Below, in pieces: positions 44,315 to 54,347 of a stretch of 64,000 nucleotides of DNA (positions are counted from its first letter, which is position 1; every line of letters starts with the position of its first letter). Position numbers and translations under genes: made by a program. The notes under the pieces are model-generated. The model saw only the letters and a list, made by a program, of their open reading frames with translations, did no database searches and was not told the origin of the DNA. Origin of the DNA: an uncultured Pelagibacteraceae bacterium (GTDB lineage Bacteria > Pseudomonadota > Alphaproteobacteria > Pelagibacterales > Pelagibacteraceae); contig CACGBP010000001.1 in the NCBI GenBank assembly GCA_902571375.1, positions 112,501 to 176,500 on the forward strand, read 5' to 3'.

Positions 44315-44884
44315 TTATTGAGCTTGTTTAAGCTTTTCTTTTTCTTTTTTTTCTCTTTTAATTCTTCTTTCAGCTTTTGCTATTGCATCTGCTAAATCTT
44401 TTTGGGTAAATAAATTTAGTGCAACTGGATCTTTGGGATTTAAATTATTGTAGTTCCAATAACTTTTATTTCTTATCGAGGTAACAGAGTTTTTTGTTAT
44501 ACCAACTAGTTTTGCGATTTGAGAATCTTTTAAAATATCATGTTGTTTAATTAACCATAATGCAGAATCAGGTTTGTCCTGTCTCTTTGATAAAGGAATA
44601 TATTTCTTAATTTTTTTTTCTGAATTAGAAATTTCAATATCAACACTCGTAATTTGTAACGGTCGATTTTCATCTCTAGATGAAAGATTGATTTCCTCTC
44701 GTGATAATTGTCCAGAGATTATAGGGTTGTAGGCTTTAATTCCTTTTGCAACTTCTCCATCTGCTATACCTTGAACTTCAACCTCATGTAATTTACAAAA
44801 ATCAGCAATTTGTTTGAATGTAAGTGTGGTATTTTCCACGAGCCATAAAGCTGTTGCCATCGGCATTAATGGTGCGTTTGACAT
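44315..44884 (-). CDS. trcR: Cell-cycle transcriptional regulator TrcR (DUF1013)
   Basis: 189 residues. MSNAPLMPMATALWLVENT and KQIADFCKLHEVEVQGIADG at the start are the DUF1013 signature, repeated in part at DSALWLIKQHDILKDSQIAKL, so two helix-turn-helix-like units are present. A basic coiled C-terminus follows. The family is confined to Alphaproteobacteria and linked to cell-cycle transcription. It starts one nt before rpmE ends (no gap), so both are likely in one operon. Confidence 0.87.
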   Translation of the reverse strand: MSNAPLMPMATALWLVENTTLTFKQIADFCKLHEVEVQGIADGEVAKGIKAYNPIISGQLSREEINLSSRDENRPLQITSVDIEISNSEKKIKKYIPLSKRQDKPDSALWLIKQHDILKDSQIAKLVGITKNSVTSIRNKSYWNYNNLNPKDPVALNLFTQKDLADAIAKAERRIKREKKEKEKLKQAQ

Positions 44885-45115
44885 TTAATTTTTTTTTTCT
44901 GATTTAAAATTTTGGAATTTCTTATTAAATTTACTTATTCTTCCTTTATCCATTAATTTTTGCTTACCACCTGTCCATGCAGAATGTGATTTTGGATCTA
45001 TCTCTAATTTTAACAGATCACCTTCAGCTCCCCAAGTAGATTTTGTTTCGAACTGAGTACCATCAGTCATTTCTACTTTTATAGTGTGATAATCAGGATG
45101 TATTTTTTTTTTCAT
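44885..45115 (-). CDS. rpmE: 50S ribosomal protein L31
   Basis: 76 residues. [20 protein letters not shown] and [20 protein letters not shown] match alphaproteobacterial L31. The CxxC zinc motif of type-A L31 is absent (the zinc-free form), as is L36's in this genome. It is upstream of trcR without a gap and 35 nt downstream of suhB. Confidence 0.94.
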   Translation of the reverse strand: MKKKIHPDYHTIKVEMTDGTQFETKSTWGAEGDLLKLEIDPKSHSAWTGGKQKLMDKGRISKFNKKFQNFKSEKKN

Positions 45116-45150
45116 GACGAGACTTATAGCAAAACATTTTTTTAAAACAA

Positions 45151-45891
45151 TTAAAAGTTATTAAGTTTTTCTAATAATTTTGTATTAATTGTAGGACTTG
45201 ACGCTATTACTTGAATATTTTTATTACTAAAAAGGTCTATATTATTTATTATTCCACCTGCTTCTTTTATTAATACGATGCCTGCTGCTATATCCCAAAT
45301 ATTCAAATCATTTTGAAAATATCCATCATATCTACCTGCCGATACATATGCCATATCAAGAGCTGCACACCCTGATTTCCTATAAGGAATACTTAATTCT
45401 TTTTTGATCTTACCCCCTGTAACAAACAAACATTCTTCAATATTATTTTTTTTTGAAACTCTTATTCTTTGATTATTGAAAAAAGCACCATTATTTTTTT
45501 CAGCATAAAATAACTCATCTTTGATTGGATCAAAAATTAAACCAGAAATTATTTCATTTTCAGATCTTAATCCAATTGAAATTGCAAAATGTGGAATACC
45601 GTGTAAAAAATTTACCGTTCCATCAATCGGATCTATAATCCATGTATTGTCTTCATCTTTATTTTTTTTAATACCATTTTCCTCACTAATTATTGAATAG
45701 CTAGGTCTAGCTTTTTCTAATTCTTCAATGATAATCTTTTCAGCTTTTATGTCCGCATTTGTTACAAAATCAATAGGTCCTTTTTTTGACACTTGCAATT
45801 TTTCTACCTCACCAAAATCTCTGATCAATATTTTAGAAGCTTTTTCACTAGCTTTGATCATAATATTCATGTTTGATGATATTGAATTCAT
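45151..45891 (-). CDS. suhB: Inositol monophosphatase family protein (SuhB-like)
   Basis: 246 residues. Metal-binding residues are visible: E70-E71 (ISEENG), D87-x-x-D90-G-T (DPIDGT, 87-92) and WDIAAG near 198. [14 protein letters not shown] is the N-terminal loop. It hydrolyses inositol-1-phosphate and related sugar phosphates; in many bacteria it also aids rRNA transcription. It starts 3 nt after efp ends. Confidence 0.88.
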   Translation of the reverse strand: MNSISSNMNIMIKASEKASKILIRDFGEVEKLQVSKKGPIDFVTNADIKAEKIIIEELEKARPSYSIISEENGIKKNKDEDNTWIIDPIDGTVNFLHGIPHFAISIGLRSENEIISGLIFDPIKDELFYAEKNNGAFFNNQRIRVSKKNNIEECLFVTGGKIKKELSIPYRKSGCAALDMAYVSAGRYDGYFQNDLNIWDIAAGIVLIKEAGGIINNIDLFSNKNIQVIASSPTINTKLLEKLNNF

Positions 45892-45894
45892 AAA

Positions 45895-46455
45895 TTAAAT
45901 CTTTTTTACGTACTCTATAGTCCTTGTATCCACAATTATGTTATCACCTGACTCAATAAAAGGTGGTACTTGGATATTTAAACCATTGTCTAAAGTGGCT
46001 GGTTTATATGATGATGAAACTGTTTGTCCTTTTAAAGCAACATCCGTTGTCTCTATTTTACATGTTACTTGATTTGGTAAATCTATAGAAATAGGTGAGT
46101 CATTGTAAAAACTTACTGATACTTCTAAATTTTCTTTAAGAAATTTTCCCTTTTCTCCAATTATAATTTTTTTAATTTCAATTTGTTCGAAGGACTTTGG
46201 TTCAATAAAAAAATAATTATTTTCATCCTCATATAAAAAAGTATGATTCACTTCATCTAAAGATGCTTTCTCAACAGTTTCACTAGATCTAAATCTTTCA
46301 TTCAATTTAGTATTTTTGTTTACACTTTTCATCTCAACTTGCGCGAATGCTCCACCTTTTCCAGGTTTCACATGTTGAGTTTTAAGTACCTGCCATAAAT
46401 CATCTTTGTACTCAATCAGCATACCAACTCTTATTTCACTTGCATTTATTTTCAT
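45895..46455 (-). CDS. efp: Elongation factor P
   Basis: 186 residues, three OB-like domains. KINASEIRVGMLIEY and the loop VKPGKGGAF place the modified lysine at K33. C-terminal GLNIQVPPFIESGDNIIVDTRT is diagnostic. EF-P relieves ribosome stalling at polyproline. It overlaps thiE by 4 nt. No epmA or epmB is seen here. Confidence 0.95.
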   Translation of the reverse strand: MKINASEIRVGMLIEYKDDLWQVLKTQHVKPGKGGAFAQVEMKSVNKNTKLNERFRSSETVEKASLDEVNHTFLYEDENNYFFIEPKSFEQIEIKKIIIGEKGKFLKENLEVSVSFYNDSPISIDLPNQVTCKIETTDVALKGQTVSSSYKPATLDNGLNIQVPPFIESGDNIIVDTRTIEYVKKI

Positions 46456-47066
46456 TTTAGCTTTTTTATTGCATCTATTGGTTTAAGTTTTTTATTTTTC
46501 CAAATGTAGCCTGAAATAGCTAATAAGTTAGCTTTATTCAACAAAAGTTTTTTATAGTTACTCGAATTTATCCCTCCAATAGCAACTATTGGTTTTTTTG
46601 TAATCTTTCTTGCTTTTTTCAATAAATTTAAAGATGCCCTATATTTTGCTTTTTTTGTTTTTGATAAATAAAAAGCTCCAAAAGCTAAATAGTTGGCTTT
46701 ATTTTTCAAAGCAACTTTTGCTAATTGAATCGAATTATGACAGGTGATACCGATTATCTTATTTCCAATTAATTTTCTTGCATCTAAAATATTCATATCT
46801 TTTTGACCTAAATGACAACCATCTGCATTTAATTTTTTAGCAAGATAAACATCATCATTTATTAAAAATTTAACATTAAATTTTTTGCAGATTTTTTTTA
46901 TTCTATTTGCAATAATTAACTGTTTTTTTAAATTTTTTTTTTTAAGTCGTAATTGAAAAAAACTTACTTTTTTTTGACTTAAAACATTTTCTAGATGAGG
47001 ATAAAAAGTTTTTTCTATTTTTAATGGTGAGATTAGATAGACAAATTTTTTGTTATTAATTCTCAA
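46452..47066 (-). CDS. thiE: Thiamine-phosphate synthase-like (ThiE/TenI family)
   Basis: 204 residues. FQLRLKKKNLKKQ is the substrate loop, INDDVYLAKKLNADGCHLGQ the pyrophosphate-binding motif, then IIGITCHN and VAIGGINSSN. FGAFYLSKTKKAKYRA replaces the common GPxFxTxTK, so it is slightly divergent. It would join the thiazole and pyrimidine halves of thiamine. It overlaps fba by 11 nt and efp by 4 nt. SAR11 bacteria lack parts of thiamine synthesis, so salvage is likely its role. Confidence 0.82.
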   Translation of the reverse strand: MRINNKKFVYLISPLKIEKTFYPHLENVLSQKKVSFFQLRLKKKNLKKQLIIANRIKKICKKFNVKFLINDDVYLAKKLNADGCHLGQKDMNILDARKLIGNKIIGITCHNSIQLAKVALKNKANYLAFGAFYLSKTKKAKYRASLNLLKKARKITKKPIVAIGGINSSNYKKLLLNKANLLAISGYIWKNKKLKPIDAIKKLK

Positions 47067-48063
47067 GATCTTTAGACCATTTTCCTTGAGCTGCCAAAGT
47101 ATTCATCTTTGCACGGTGGTTAAAGATTTTTTGGGTACCCTCAATATTTTTTGTATCTTTAGACCAAAATTTTAGAGCACTTTGTTGAAGGGCTCGTCCA
47201 TAAGAATAACTCATTATAAAATTTGTATTATTGTGTTTGTTAATCAAATTTAAGTTTTCTGTTGCTTCTAATTCTGATTGACCACCAGATAAAAAGGCAA
47301 TCCCAGGCACCTCTGAAGGAACCGAGCTCTCTAAGCATTTTAAAGTTAACTTAGCAATTTCATCATTAGAGATTTTTTCTCCAGATTTATTTCCAGCTAA
47401 AATCATATTTGGTTTAAGAATAATTCCCTTCAGATCAACTTTATGCAAGATTAATTCATCAAAACATCTTTTAATTACCTCTGAAGTTTTCTCATAACAA
47501 TCTTGTGCTGAATGTTCACCATCCATAAGAACCTCTGGTTCTACTATTGGAACCATATTGCATTCTTGTACTAGTGCAGAATATCTAGCTAGAGCATGAG
47601 CATTAGAATGTATTGAGAGTTTACTTGGATAATTTTTTGCAATATTGTAAACACCTCTCCATTTTGTAAATCTTGCACCAAGTTTATAGTAATCTTTTAA
47701 TCTTTCCCTCAGTCCATCTAATCCTTCAGTAATTTTTTCATCTGGTGAGCCAGCTAGAACTTTAGCACCCGTATCTACTTTTATTCCTGGTGCAGAACCC
47801 ATTTCAGAAATTAATTTAGCAATACTCTTTTTTTTTGAGGAGTCTTGTTTTATTGTTTCATCATATAAAATTACTCCTCCAATACACTTAGTCATACTTG
47901 AAGAACTAAAAAGAGTTTCTCTAAATAACAACCTGTTCTCAGGAGTCGAGTTAACATTTACACCCTCTAATCTTTTAGTCATAGTTGCAGTACTTTCATC
48001 TGCAGCTAGAATTCCTTTTCCATTTTCAAGGATTTTGAGAACTATGTTATTTAATTCTGACAT
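47056..48063 (-). CDS. fba: Class I fructose-bisphosphate aldolase
   Basis: 335 residues. The Schiff-base lysine is K217 in GIILKPNM (213-220). GILAADEST (17-25), KVDTGAK and PIVEPEVLMDG (172-182) are conserved class-I motifs. It splits fructose-1,6-bisphosphate; the class-I (metal-free) form is the eukaryotic-like type. It starts with no gap after pgk ends, continuing the tkt-gap-pgk-fba run. Confidence 0.94.
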   Translation of the reverse strand: MSELNNIVLKILENGKGILAADESTATMTKRLEGVNVNSTPENRLLFRETLFSSSSMTKCIGGVILYDETIKQDSSKKKSIAKLISEMGSAPGIKVDTGAKVLAGSPDEKITEGLDGLRERLKDYYKLGARFTKWRGVYNIAKNYPSKLSIHSNAHALARYSALVQECNMVPIVEPEVLMDGEHSAQDCYEKTSEVIKRCFDELILHKVDLKGIILKPNMILAGNKSGEKISNDEIAKLTLKCLESSVPSEVPGIAFLSGGQSELEATENLNLINKHNNTNFIMSYSYGRALQQSALKFWSKDTKNIEGTQKIFNHRAKMNTLAAQGKWSKDLEN

Positions 48064-49242
48064 TTATTTTAGAGCTTTTATACCAGGAAGTTCTTTTCCT
48101 TCAAGATATTCTAAAAATGCACCACCAGCAGTTGAAACAAAGTTAAAATCCTTTGCGACATCGATTTGATTTAAAACAGCTATTGTATCTCCGCCTCCAA
48201 CTACTGAATAAATTGATTTAAATTTTTTTTTTTTTACAATTGTTTTAGCAATCTCGTAACTACCATTAGCAAAATTTGGGTTCTCAAAATAACCCGCTGG
48301 ACCATTCCATAAAACAGTTTTGCTATTTTCAATTATGCTTTTTATTTTATTTGTTGTTTTTGGACCAATATCTAAAATTACGTCATCATCTGTAATTTCA
48401 TTTAATTCTTTTGTTCTTGATTTATCTTCCATGTGCTTACCAACCAATACATCCTCTGGATATGTAATTACGCAAGAATATTTTTTTGAAGTATCAAAAA
48501 TTTCATTAATCATTTTTTCACAATTGTCTTCTTTGATTGATTTTCCTATATTATTTCCATTAAAGTTAAGAATATTGTTAGCCATTCCTCCTACAATTAT
48601 AATATTGTTAAATTTGGGTATTAAATTTTTGATTATTCCAATTTTAGTTGAAATTTTTGAACCTCCAATGATACATGTAATTGGTTTTTTAATCTCTGTG
48701 GTAACTTTCTTTAAGGCATTTATCTCAGTTTCTAACTGTAAACCAGCATATGAGGGTAAAAACTCAGCAACTTTACACACAGAAGCATGAGCTCTATGTG
48801 AACATGAAAAAGCATCATTTACAAATAAATCAGCAAATGAGGCTAAATGTTTTGAAAAATTTAAGTCATTATCTTCTTCTTCTTTATAAAATCTAATATT
48901 TTCTAAAAAAACTATTTGATTGTCAGGGTCTTTAAAAAAATCTTTCCTTTTTAATTTAAAAATATCATCACTTACTAATTGAATTTTTCTTTTAATTTTT
49001 TTTTCTAAATTTTCACAAATTGGTTTCATAGAAAGATCTTTATTAACATTTCCTTTTGGACGTCCTACATGTGAAACTATTAAGATTTTAGATTTTTCCT
49101 TCAATAAAAATTTAATAATGGGTAAGATTTTATCAATTCTAGTCTCGTCAGCAATTATTCCTTGTTTTAAAGGAACATTCAAATCTAGCCTTAACAAAAC
49201 TATTTTTTGATTAAGATTTTTTAAATCTTTAATATTATTCAT
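48064..49242 (-). CDS. pgk: Phosphoglycerate kinase
   Basis: 392 residues. RLDLNVPLKQGIIADETRI, HVGRPKG, FVNDAFSCSHRAHAS and the C-terminal VVGGGDTIAVL are family motifs, and GPAGYFENPNFA is the nucleotide site. It transfers phosphate from 1,3-bisphosphoglycerate to ADP. Its start shares a base with the gap stop. The A13 run (48223-48235 on the plus strand as T) falls in a KKKK segment. Confidence 0.95.
   Translation of the reverse strand: MNNIKDLKNLNQKIVLLRLDLNVPLKQGIIADETRIDKILPIIKFLLKEKSKILIVSHVGRPKGNVNKDLSMKPICENLEKKIKRKIQLVSDDIFKLKRKDFFKDPDNQIVFLENIRFYKEEEDNDLNFSKHLASFADLFVNDAFSCSHRAHASVCKVAEFLPSYAGLQLETEINALKKVTTEIKKPITCIIGGSKISTKIGIIKNLIPKFNNIIIVGGMANNILNFNGNNIGKSIKEDNCEKMINEIFDTSKKYSCVITYPEDVLVGKHMEDKSRTKELNEITDDDVILDIGPKTTNKIKSIIENSKTVLWNGPAGYFENPNFANGSYEIAKTIVKKKKFKSIYSVVGGGDTIAVLNQIDVAKDFNFVSTAGGAFLEYLEGKELPGIKALK
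48223..48235 (-). repeat. A13 homopolymer within pgk (T13 on plus strand)
   Basis: Thirteen T on the plus strand, so A13 on the coding strand, encoding IVKKKKFKS. Its presence in a housekeeping gene shows that such runs need not be phase-variation switches in this genome. Confidence 0.9.
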
Positions 49243-50243
49243 TAAGAAATTTTATGAATATACTCTGCTATATCACACATCCTATTGGAAAAACCCCATT
49301 CATTATCATACCAAGCAGAAATTTTACCCATATTTTTGCCAACGACATTTGTTAAAGTTGCATCAACTATTGAAGAAGCGGGATTATGATTAAAATCAAT
49401 GGATACAAGTTTTTCGTCAGTTATTTTAAGAATTTTGTTTTTTTTGCTAAAATTTTGAAATGCAGAATTGATCATATCAATACTCAAATCTTTTTTTGTG
49501 CAAAACACAAGTTCAATTAAAGAAACATTTGGAGTAGGGACTCTCATAGCAACACCTTCTAATTTACCCTTAAGAGAGGGAATAATTTCTCCAATCGCTT
49601 TAGATGCACCAGTTGAGGTTGGAACAATAGACTGGCTTGCCGATCTAGCTCTTCTTGGATCTTTGTGAGAGTTATCTAAAATTCTTTGATCAGAGGTGAA
49701 AGCATGAATTGTCGTCATAAAGCCTTTTTCAATTTCAAAATTTTTATTTAAGATATATGCCACTGGAGCAAGACAATTTGTTGTACATGATGCAGCAGAA
49801 ATTATCTCATCATCTTTTTTTAACTCAGACTCATTTACTCCAAATACAATCGTTTTGTCAGCATTTTTGCATGGGGCTGAAACTATAACTTTTTTTGCTC
49901 CATTATTTAAATGGGGTATTAATTTTTCTTTAGAATTAAATTTACCAGTACATTCAAAAACATAATCTACTTCATGTTTTTTCCAGTTAATATTATTTAA
50001 ATTTGTCTCTTGGCTAAAGGTAATTTTATTTCTATTAATTATAAGGTGTTTCTCATCAAAACTTATATCTGCATTAAATTTACCATGGATGGAGTCATAT
50101 TTTAAAAGTGTTGAACAGTTCTCAGAACTAGTTCGATTATTAATATGTTTTATTTCAATCTTACTATTATTGCTCTCAATAATAGATCGAACAATCATTC
50201 TTCCTATTCTACCCATTCCATTTATACCAACATTTATTTTCAT
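49242..50243 (-). CDS. gap: Glyceraldehyde-3-phosphate dehydrogenase
   Basis: 333 residues. [16 protein letters not shown] (5-20) is the dinucleotide fold, catalytic C153 lies in [12 protein letters not shown], and [12 protein letters not shown] and [14 protein letters not shown] are the C-terminal motifs. At the end of strand 2 ([10 protein letters not shown]) the usual aspartate that favours NAD is an asparagine, with an arginine nearby, so NADP use is possible. It overlaps tkt by 4 nt and pgk by 1 nt. Confidence 0.94.
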   Translation of the reverse strand: MKINVGINGMGRIGRMIVRSIIESNNSKIEIKHINNRTSSENCSTLLKYDSIHGKFNADISFDEKHLIINRNKITFSQETNLNNINWKKHEVDYVFECTGKFNSKEKLIPHLNNGAKKVIVSAPCKNADKTIVFGVNESELKKDDEIISAASCTTNCLAPVAYILNKNFEIEKGFMTTIHAFTSDQRILDNSHKDPRRARSASQSIVPTSTGASKAIGEIIPSLKGKLEGVAMRVPTPNVSLIELVFCTKKDLSIDMINSAFQNFSKKNKILKITDEKLVSIDFNHNPASSIVDATLTNVVGKNMGKISAWYDNEWGFSNRMCDIAEYIHKIS

Positions 50244-52183
50244 AATTTTGCTTTTATTTTTTTTGCTATTTTTTCAGGGTCTAATCCAAAATGTTCATAT
50301 ATTTTTTTATATGGAGCACTTTTTCCAAAATCATTTATTCCAAAATTTAATCCATTACTGCCTGTGTACTTTTTCCAATAATCTTTTTCAGAAGCCTCTA
50401 TAGATACAACGAGTTTTGTTTCGGCTAAAATTTTACTTTTGTAGCCTTCACTTTGTTGATCAAATAATTCGTGACAAGGCATTGACACTATCTTGGAATA
50501 GATACCGTCTGTGGCTAATTTATGACCAACTTCAATAGCTAAGCTAGTTTCTGATCCTGTTGCTATAATAGTAACATTAATATTATCATTAGTTCTTAAA
50601 ACTTCGTAAGCGCCCGAGAAAGATTCATTTTTTGATGAATTTTTTGTTCTTATGGGTGAGGCTCCTTGCCTGGTAAGAGCTATCACACTAGGTGTGTCTT
50701 TACTTTCGAGTGCTAATTGCCAACATTCGAAAGTTTCAATCAGATCTGATGGTCTAAAAACATTTAAGTTTGGAATTGATCTCAAACTTGTTAATTGTTC
50801 AATTGGCTGATGTGTTGGACCATCTTCACCTAGTCCAATTGAGTCATGAGTAAACACATATATAACTCTTTGTTTCATCATTGCTGCCAATCTTATTGAA
50901 GGTTTACAATAGTCACTAAATATTAAAAAAGTGCCACCATATGGAATGAAATTACTATGTAATGCTATTCCATTCATTATTCCACACATTGCATGTTCTC
51001 TTACTCCGTAGTGGATATAGTTTCCAGAAAAATTTCCAGGTTTAATTATTTCGTGATCTTTTGTCTTAGTGTTATTTGATCCAGCTAAATCAGCTGAACC
51101 GCCTATAAGGTTAGGTAATTTAGATATAATGTTTAAAAACATTTCAGATGATTTTCTTGTAGCTAGAGGCTTTATATTTTTTAAATAATCATTTTTTGTT
51201 CTCTCAATTAAATTTTTAAATGTGTCCCATCCTTTAAAATTTGAAAATATTTTTTTATATTTGTTCTCATGTTTTTCAGCTTTTTTTAAATTTTTTTCAC
51301 CAATTTTTCTCCATTGATTTAATAAAATATCTGGTATCTCAAAAGGTTCGTAGTTCCATTTCAATTTATTTCTAACTAATTTTATTTCATCTTCACCTAA
51401 CGGACTTCCATGAGATGAAGATTTGCCACTTTTATTCGGAGACCCATAGCCTATCGTTGTTTTGCATGAAATTGCAATCGGCCTTTTTGATTTTTGTGCT
51501 TTTTTAAGAGCCTTTGATATTTCTTTAAAGTTATGGCCATTAATTTTTATATAATCCCATCCATAGCTTTTAAACCTTTTTTCGTGATTATCCGAAACTG
51601 CTAAGTTAGTAGGGCCATCAATTGAAATAGAATTATTATCAAATAATAAAATAAGATTTTTTAATTTTAAATGTCCTGCTAAACTTAATGCTTCGTGACT
51701 TATGCCTTCCATTAAACACCCATCACCGGCTAATACATAAGTTTTATGATCAATAACTTTTCTTCCAACCTGTTTTTTTAAAATTTCTTCTGATATTGCG
51801 AAACCAACTGCATTTGATATTCCTTGTCCTAAGGGTCCAGTAGTGGTTTCTATTCCAGTATTTGGATGATATTCAGGGTGTCCAGCACAAATGGAGTCTA
51901 GTTGTCTAAAATTTTTAATATCATTTAATGAAATATTTTTATAACCAGTTAAATACAATAGAGAGTAAAGCAACATAGATCCATGTCCTGCAGAAAGGAC
52001 AAACCTATCTCTATTAATCCAACTTGGATTCTTTGGGTTGAAGTTTAAATAGTCTTTAAACAGCACTGTTGCTACATCAGCCATTCCCATAGGCATACCA
52101 GGATGCCCCGAGTTCGCTTTTTGCACAGCATCTATGGACAAAAATCTTATACAATTAGCTAATTCTCTATATTGTTTACTCAA
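50240..52183 (-). CDS. tkt: Transketolase
   Basis: 647 residues, full length. [30 protein letters not shown], the ThDP motif [12 protein letters not shown] to NSISIDGPT, and the pyrimidine half [15 protein letters not shown] and [20 protein letters not shown] are all present. It links the pentose phosphate pathway with glycolysis. It is first in the tkt-gap-pgk-fba-thiE-efp run; 54 nt of AT-rich sequence separates it from the divergent coiled-coil gene, room for two promoters. Confidence 0.95.
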   Translation of the reverse strand: MSKQYRELANCIRFLSIDAVQKANSGHPGMPMGMADVATVLFKDYLNFNPKNPSWINRDRFVLSAGHGSMLLYSLLYLTGYKNISLNDIKNFRQLDSICAGHPEYHPNTGIETTTGPLGQGISNAVGFAISEEILKKQVGRKVIDHKTYVLAGDGCLMEGISHEALSLAGHLKLKNLILLFDNNSISIDGPTNLAVSDNHEKRFKSYGWDYIKINGHNFKEISKALKKAQKSKRPIAISCKTTIGYGSPNKSGKSSSHGSPLGEDEIKLVRNKLKWNYEPFEIPDILLNQWRKIGEKNLKKAEKHENKYKKIFSNFKGWDTFKNLIERTKNDYLKNIKPLATRKSSEMFLNIISKLPNLIGGSADLAGSNNTKTKDHEIIKPGNFSGNYIHYGVREHAMCGIMNGIALHSNFIPYGGTFLIFSDYCKPSIRLAAMMKQRVIYVFTHDSIGLGEDGPTHQPIEQLTSLRSIPNLNVFRPSDLIETFECWQLALESKDTPSVIALTRQGASPIRTKNSSKNESFSGAYEVLRTNDNINVTIIATGSETSLAIEVGHKLATDGIYSKIVSMPCHELFDQQSEGYKSKILAETKLVVSIEASEKDYWKKYTGSNGLNFGINDFGKSAPYKKIYEHFGLDPEKIAKKIKAKL

Positions 52184-52237
52184 AAATTATCCTGTCTAGA
52201 CTAAGAAGATTCTATTTAATAATATGTTTATATATAT

Positions 52238-52561
52238 ATGAATTCTGTATTCGAAAAAGAAAAAAAATTAAATATAGCGTTAACAAAATTAAAAAACTTA
52301 AATCTAAAAAACCCAGAAATAAAAAAAGAATTAAAAAACTTAAGTAATCAAAAAAATCAATTAGAAATTGAAAAACAAGATTTAGAGCAAAAAAACAAAA
52401 ATCTAAGAGATGATTATAATAATTTGAGTGAGAAATTAGATGAATTACAGAATAAAGAAAAAGTTGAACATAAAAAACAAATTGAATTTGCAGAAAAAAT
52501 TGATGAATTAAATCAGGAAACAGATACTTTATTGAGTGAGATAGAAAAATGGCAAACGTAA
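52238..52561 (+). CDS. Small coiled-coil protein upstream of zapA (DUF4164-like)
   Basis: 107 residues, almost one continuous coiled coil of heptads rich in K, E, L and N (NLKNPEIKKELKNLSNQKNQ and onwards), with no enzymatic motif. Small coiled-coil proteins are often found before zapA in Alphaproteobacteria. Its end overlaps zapA by 13 nt, so the two are likely co-translated. A role with Z-ring accessory proteins is inferred from context only. Confidence 0.62.
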   Translation: MNSVFEKEKKLNIALTKLKNLNLKNPEIKKELKNLSNQKNQLEIEKQDLEQKNKNLRDDYNNLSEKLDELQNKEKVEHKKQIEFAEKIDELNQETDTLLSEIEKWQT

Positions 52562-52992
52562 GTATTAAATTTAATGGTAAAGAGTTTTTATTGTCTTGCG
52601 ATGATGGACAGGAGGAACATTTAGAAGAATTATTAATTCAAATAAATCAAAAATTTAATAAATTAAAGAATGATTTAGGCAATTTAGGTGAAAACAAGCT
52701 CTTGCTGATCACAGCCGTTAAAGTAATGGACGAATATTATGATACTGCAAAAAAAGTTGAGCAAAAAAAAGCCGAGCTGAAAGATCTGTCAAATAAATTT
52801 AGAGAGCTTAAATCTTTGGTTTATGATTTTAGAGATAAAAAAGAACAAGAAATTAAAGAATTAAATAACAACTATCAGAAAATGAAAAATGAAATTGAAA
52901 TCAATCAAAAAAATTATGAAAAAATAATTGATGAAACAGCTGATGAAATTTCAAATTTTGTTGAAAGAATTAATTTAGAAAAATTATCTTAG
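52549..52992 (+). CDS. zapA: Cell division protein ZapA
   Basis: 147 residues. VSIKFNGKEFLLSCDDGQEE is the globular head and KLLLITAVKVMDEYYD the conserved helix, followed by a long coiled coil of about 80 residues. ZapA tetramers cross-link FtsZ filaments at mid-cell. It overlaps the preceding coiled-coil gene by 13 nt, and the 5-FCL gene follows 9 nt later, the common zapA-fau pairing. There is no room for the 6S RNA gene often found between them. Confidence 0.85.
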   Translation: MANVSIKFNGKEFLLSCDDGQEEHLEELLIQINQKFNKLKNDLGNLGENKLLLITAVKVMDEYYDTAKKVEQKKAELKDLSNKFRELKSLVYDFRDKKEQEIKELNNNYQKMKNEIEINQKNYEKIIDETADEISNFVERINLEKLS

Positions 52993-53001
52993 CAAGTTTT
53001 T

Positions 53002-53541
53002 GTGAAAAAATCAGCAATTAGAAAAAAAATTATCAAATTAAGAAAAAAAAATTACTTAAAAGATATAAAAATTAATTTTCAATCAATAATTAAAATTCTA
53101 AGAAAAAAAAAACAAACAAAAAAAATTGTTGGTGGATATTTTTCATATAATTATGAAGCAAATGTTATGCCGATCTTGGAAAAATTCGAGAAACTAAACT
53201 ATATCATTACAATTCCAAAAATAGGTAAAAAATATGATATGAACTTTTTTGTTTGGTCAACTAATGATCCATTAAATATTAACAAATATGGAATTCCAGA
53301 ACCAATAACAAATAAAATTTTATATCCTGATATTCTATTAGTTCCTTTGGTAGCTTATGATGGAGATAAAAATAGGATTGGTTATGGTGGTGGGTTTTAC
53401 GACAGATATATAAAAAAATTAAAAAAAATAAAAAAAATTATAACAATTGGAGTTGCTTTTTCATATCAAAAAGTAAAAAAAATTCCAATTGAAAAAAATG
53501 ATATAAAATTAGATTTTATTATTACTGAAAAAAATAAATGA
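53002..53541 (+). CDS. 5-formyltetrahydrofolate cyclo-ligase
   Basis: 179 residues from GTG 53002. KKSAIRKKIIKLRK opens the protein, and IPKIGKKYDMNF, YGIPEP and RIGYGGGFYDRYI are the conserved motifs, the last binding ATP phosphate and folate. It converts 5-formyl-THF to methenyl-THF. It overlaps the YmdB-like gene by 4 nt (ATGA). Confidence 0.9.
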   Translation: MKKSAIRKKIIKLRKKNYLKDIKINFQSIIKILRKKKQTKKIVGGYFSYNYEANVMPILEKFEKLNYIITIPKIGKKYDMNFFVWSTNDPLNINKYGIPEPITNKILYPDILLVPLVAYDGDKNRIGYGGGFYDRYIKKLKKIKKIITIGVAFSYQKVKKIPIEKNDIKLDFIITEKNK

Positions 53542-54344
53542 GAATACTATTTTTAGGTGATGTTGTAGGAAATTCAGGATGTTCTAAAATTATAGAAAAT
53601 CTTTCAGATGAAATTAAAAAGAATAAAATTGATTTTGTAATAGTTAATGCGGAAAATGCAGATGAGACAGGCGTAGGTTTAACACAATCAATATGTGAAA
53701 ACTTCTTTGAGTGTGGCATTGATGTAATTACAACTGGTAATCACGTTTGGGATCAAAAAGATATAATGAAGTTTATAGAAAAAGAAAATCGATTATTAAG
53801 ACCCAAAAATTTATTTGAACCAGCACCAGGTAATGGTTTTGAAATTTTTTCTTGCAAAGATGATCTTAAGATTGGTGTATTAAATTTGATGGGTAATGTT
53901 TTCATGAAAAAATGTGATGATGTTTTTGAAACTTCTAAAAAATTTATAGATAAATTTAAATTAAAAAAAGATTATGATTTTCTTGTTGTCGATTTTCACG
54001 GAGAGATTACAAGTGAAAAAAATGCTATTGGTCATTTTTTTGATGGAAAAGCTACACTAGTAGTTGGTACACATACACATATACCAACTAATGATGCAAG
54101 AATTTTGAAGAATGGAACTGCCTATCAAACTGATGCTGGCATGTGTGGTGATTATGATTCAGTAATTGGTATGGATAAAGGTAATTCTTTAAAAAGATTT
54201 ATGAAAAAAGACTCTATAAAACATTTTCCAGCAAAAGGTGAAGCATCTTTAAGTGGTGTTATAGTTGATTGTAATATAAAAACTGGATTGGCCACAAAAG
54301 TAAGAAGTTATATTTTTGGTGGCCATTTAAAAAATATAAATTAA
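53538..54344 (+). CDS. YmdB-family metallophosphoesterase
   Basis: 268 residues. MRILFLGDVVGNSG gives the first metal Asp, NAENADETGVG and TGNHVWDQKDI (with metal His) the next, VVDFHGEITSEKNA and HTHIPTNDARIL the later metal ligands. All are TIGR00282/YmdB features. Homologues hydrolyse 2',3'-cyclic nucleotides. The gene begins in the 5-FCL stop and is followed 3 nt later by yebC. Confidence 0.9.
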   Translation: MRILFLGDVVGNSGCSKIIENLSDEIKKNKIDFVIVNAENADETGVGLTQSICENFFECGIDVITTGNHVWDQKDIMKFIEKENRLLRPKNLFEPAPGNGFEIFSCKDDLKIGVLNLMGNVFMKKCDDVFETSKKFIDKFKLKKDYDFLVVDFHGEITSEKNAIGHFFDGKATLVVGTHTHIPTNDARILKNGTAYQTDAGMCGDYDSVIGMDKGNSLKRFMKKDSIKHFPAKGEASLSGVIVDCNIKTGLATKVRSYIFGGHLKNIN

Positions 54345-54347
54345 TTT

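Noticed and set aside
48320-48790. 156-residue open frame antisense to pgk
   Set aside because: Shadow of a conserved coding region, no recognisable domain or start signal.
52992-53002. 6S RNA between zapA and the 5-FCL gene
   Set aside because: Only 9 nt separate the two genes, so the RNA cannot be here.
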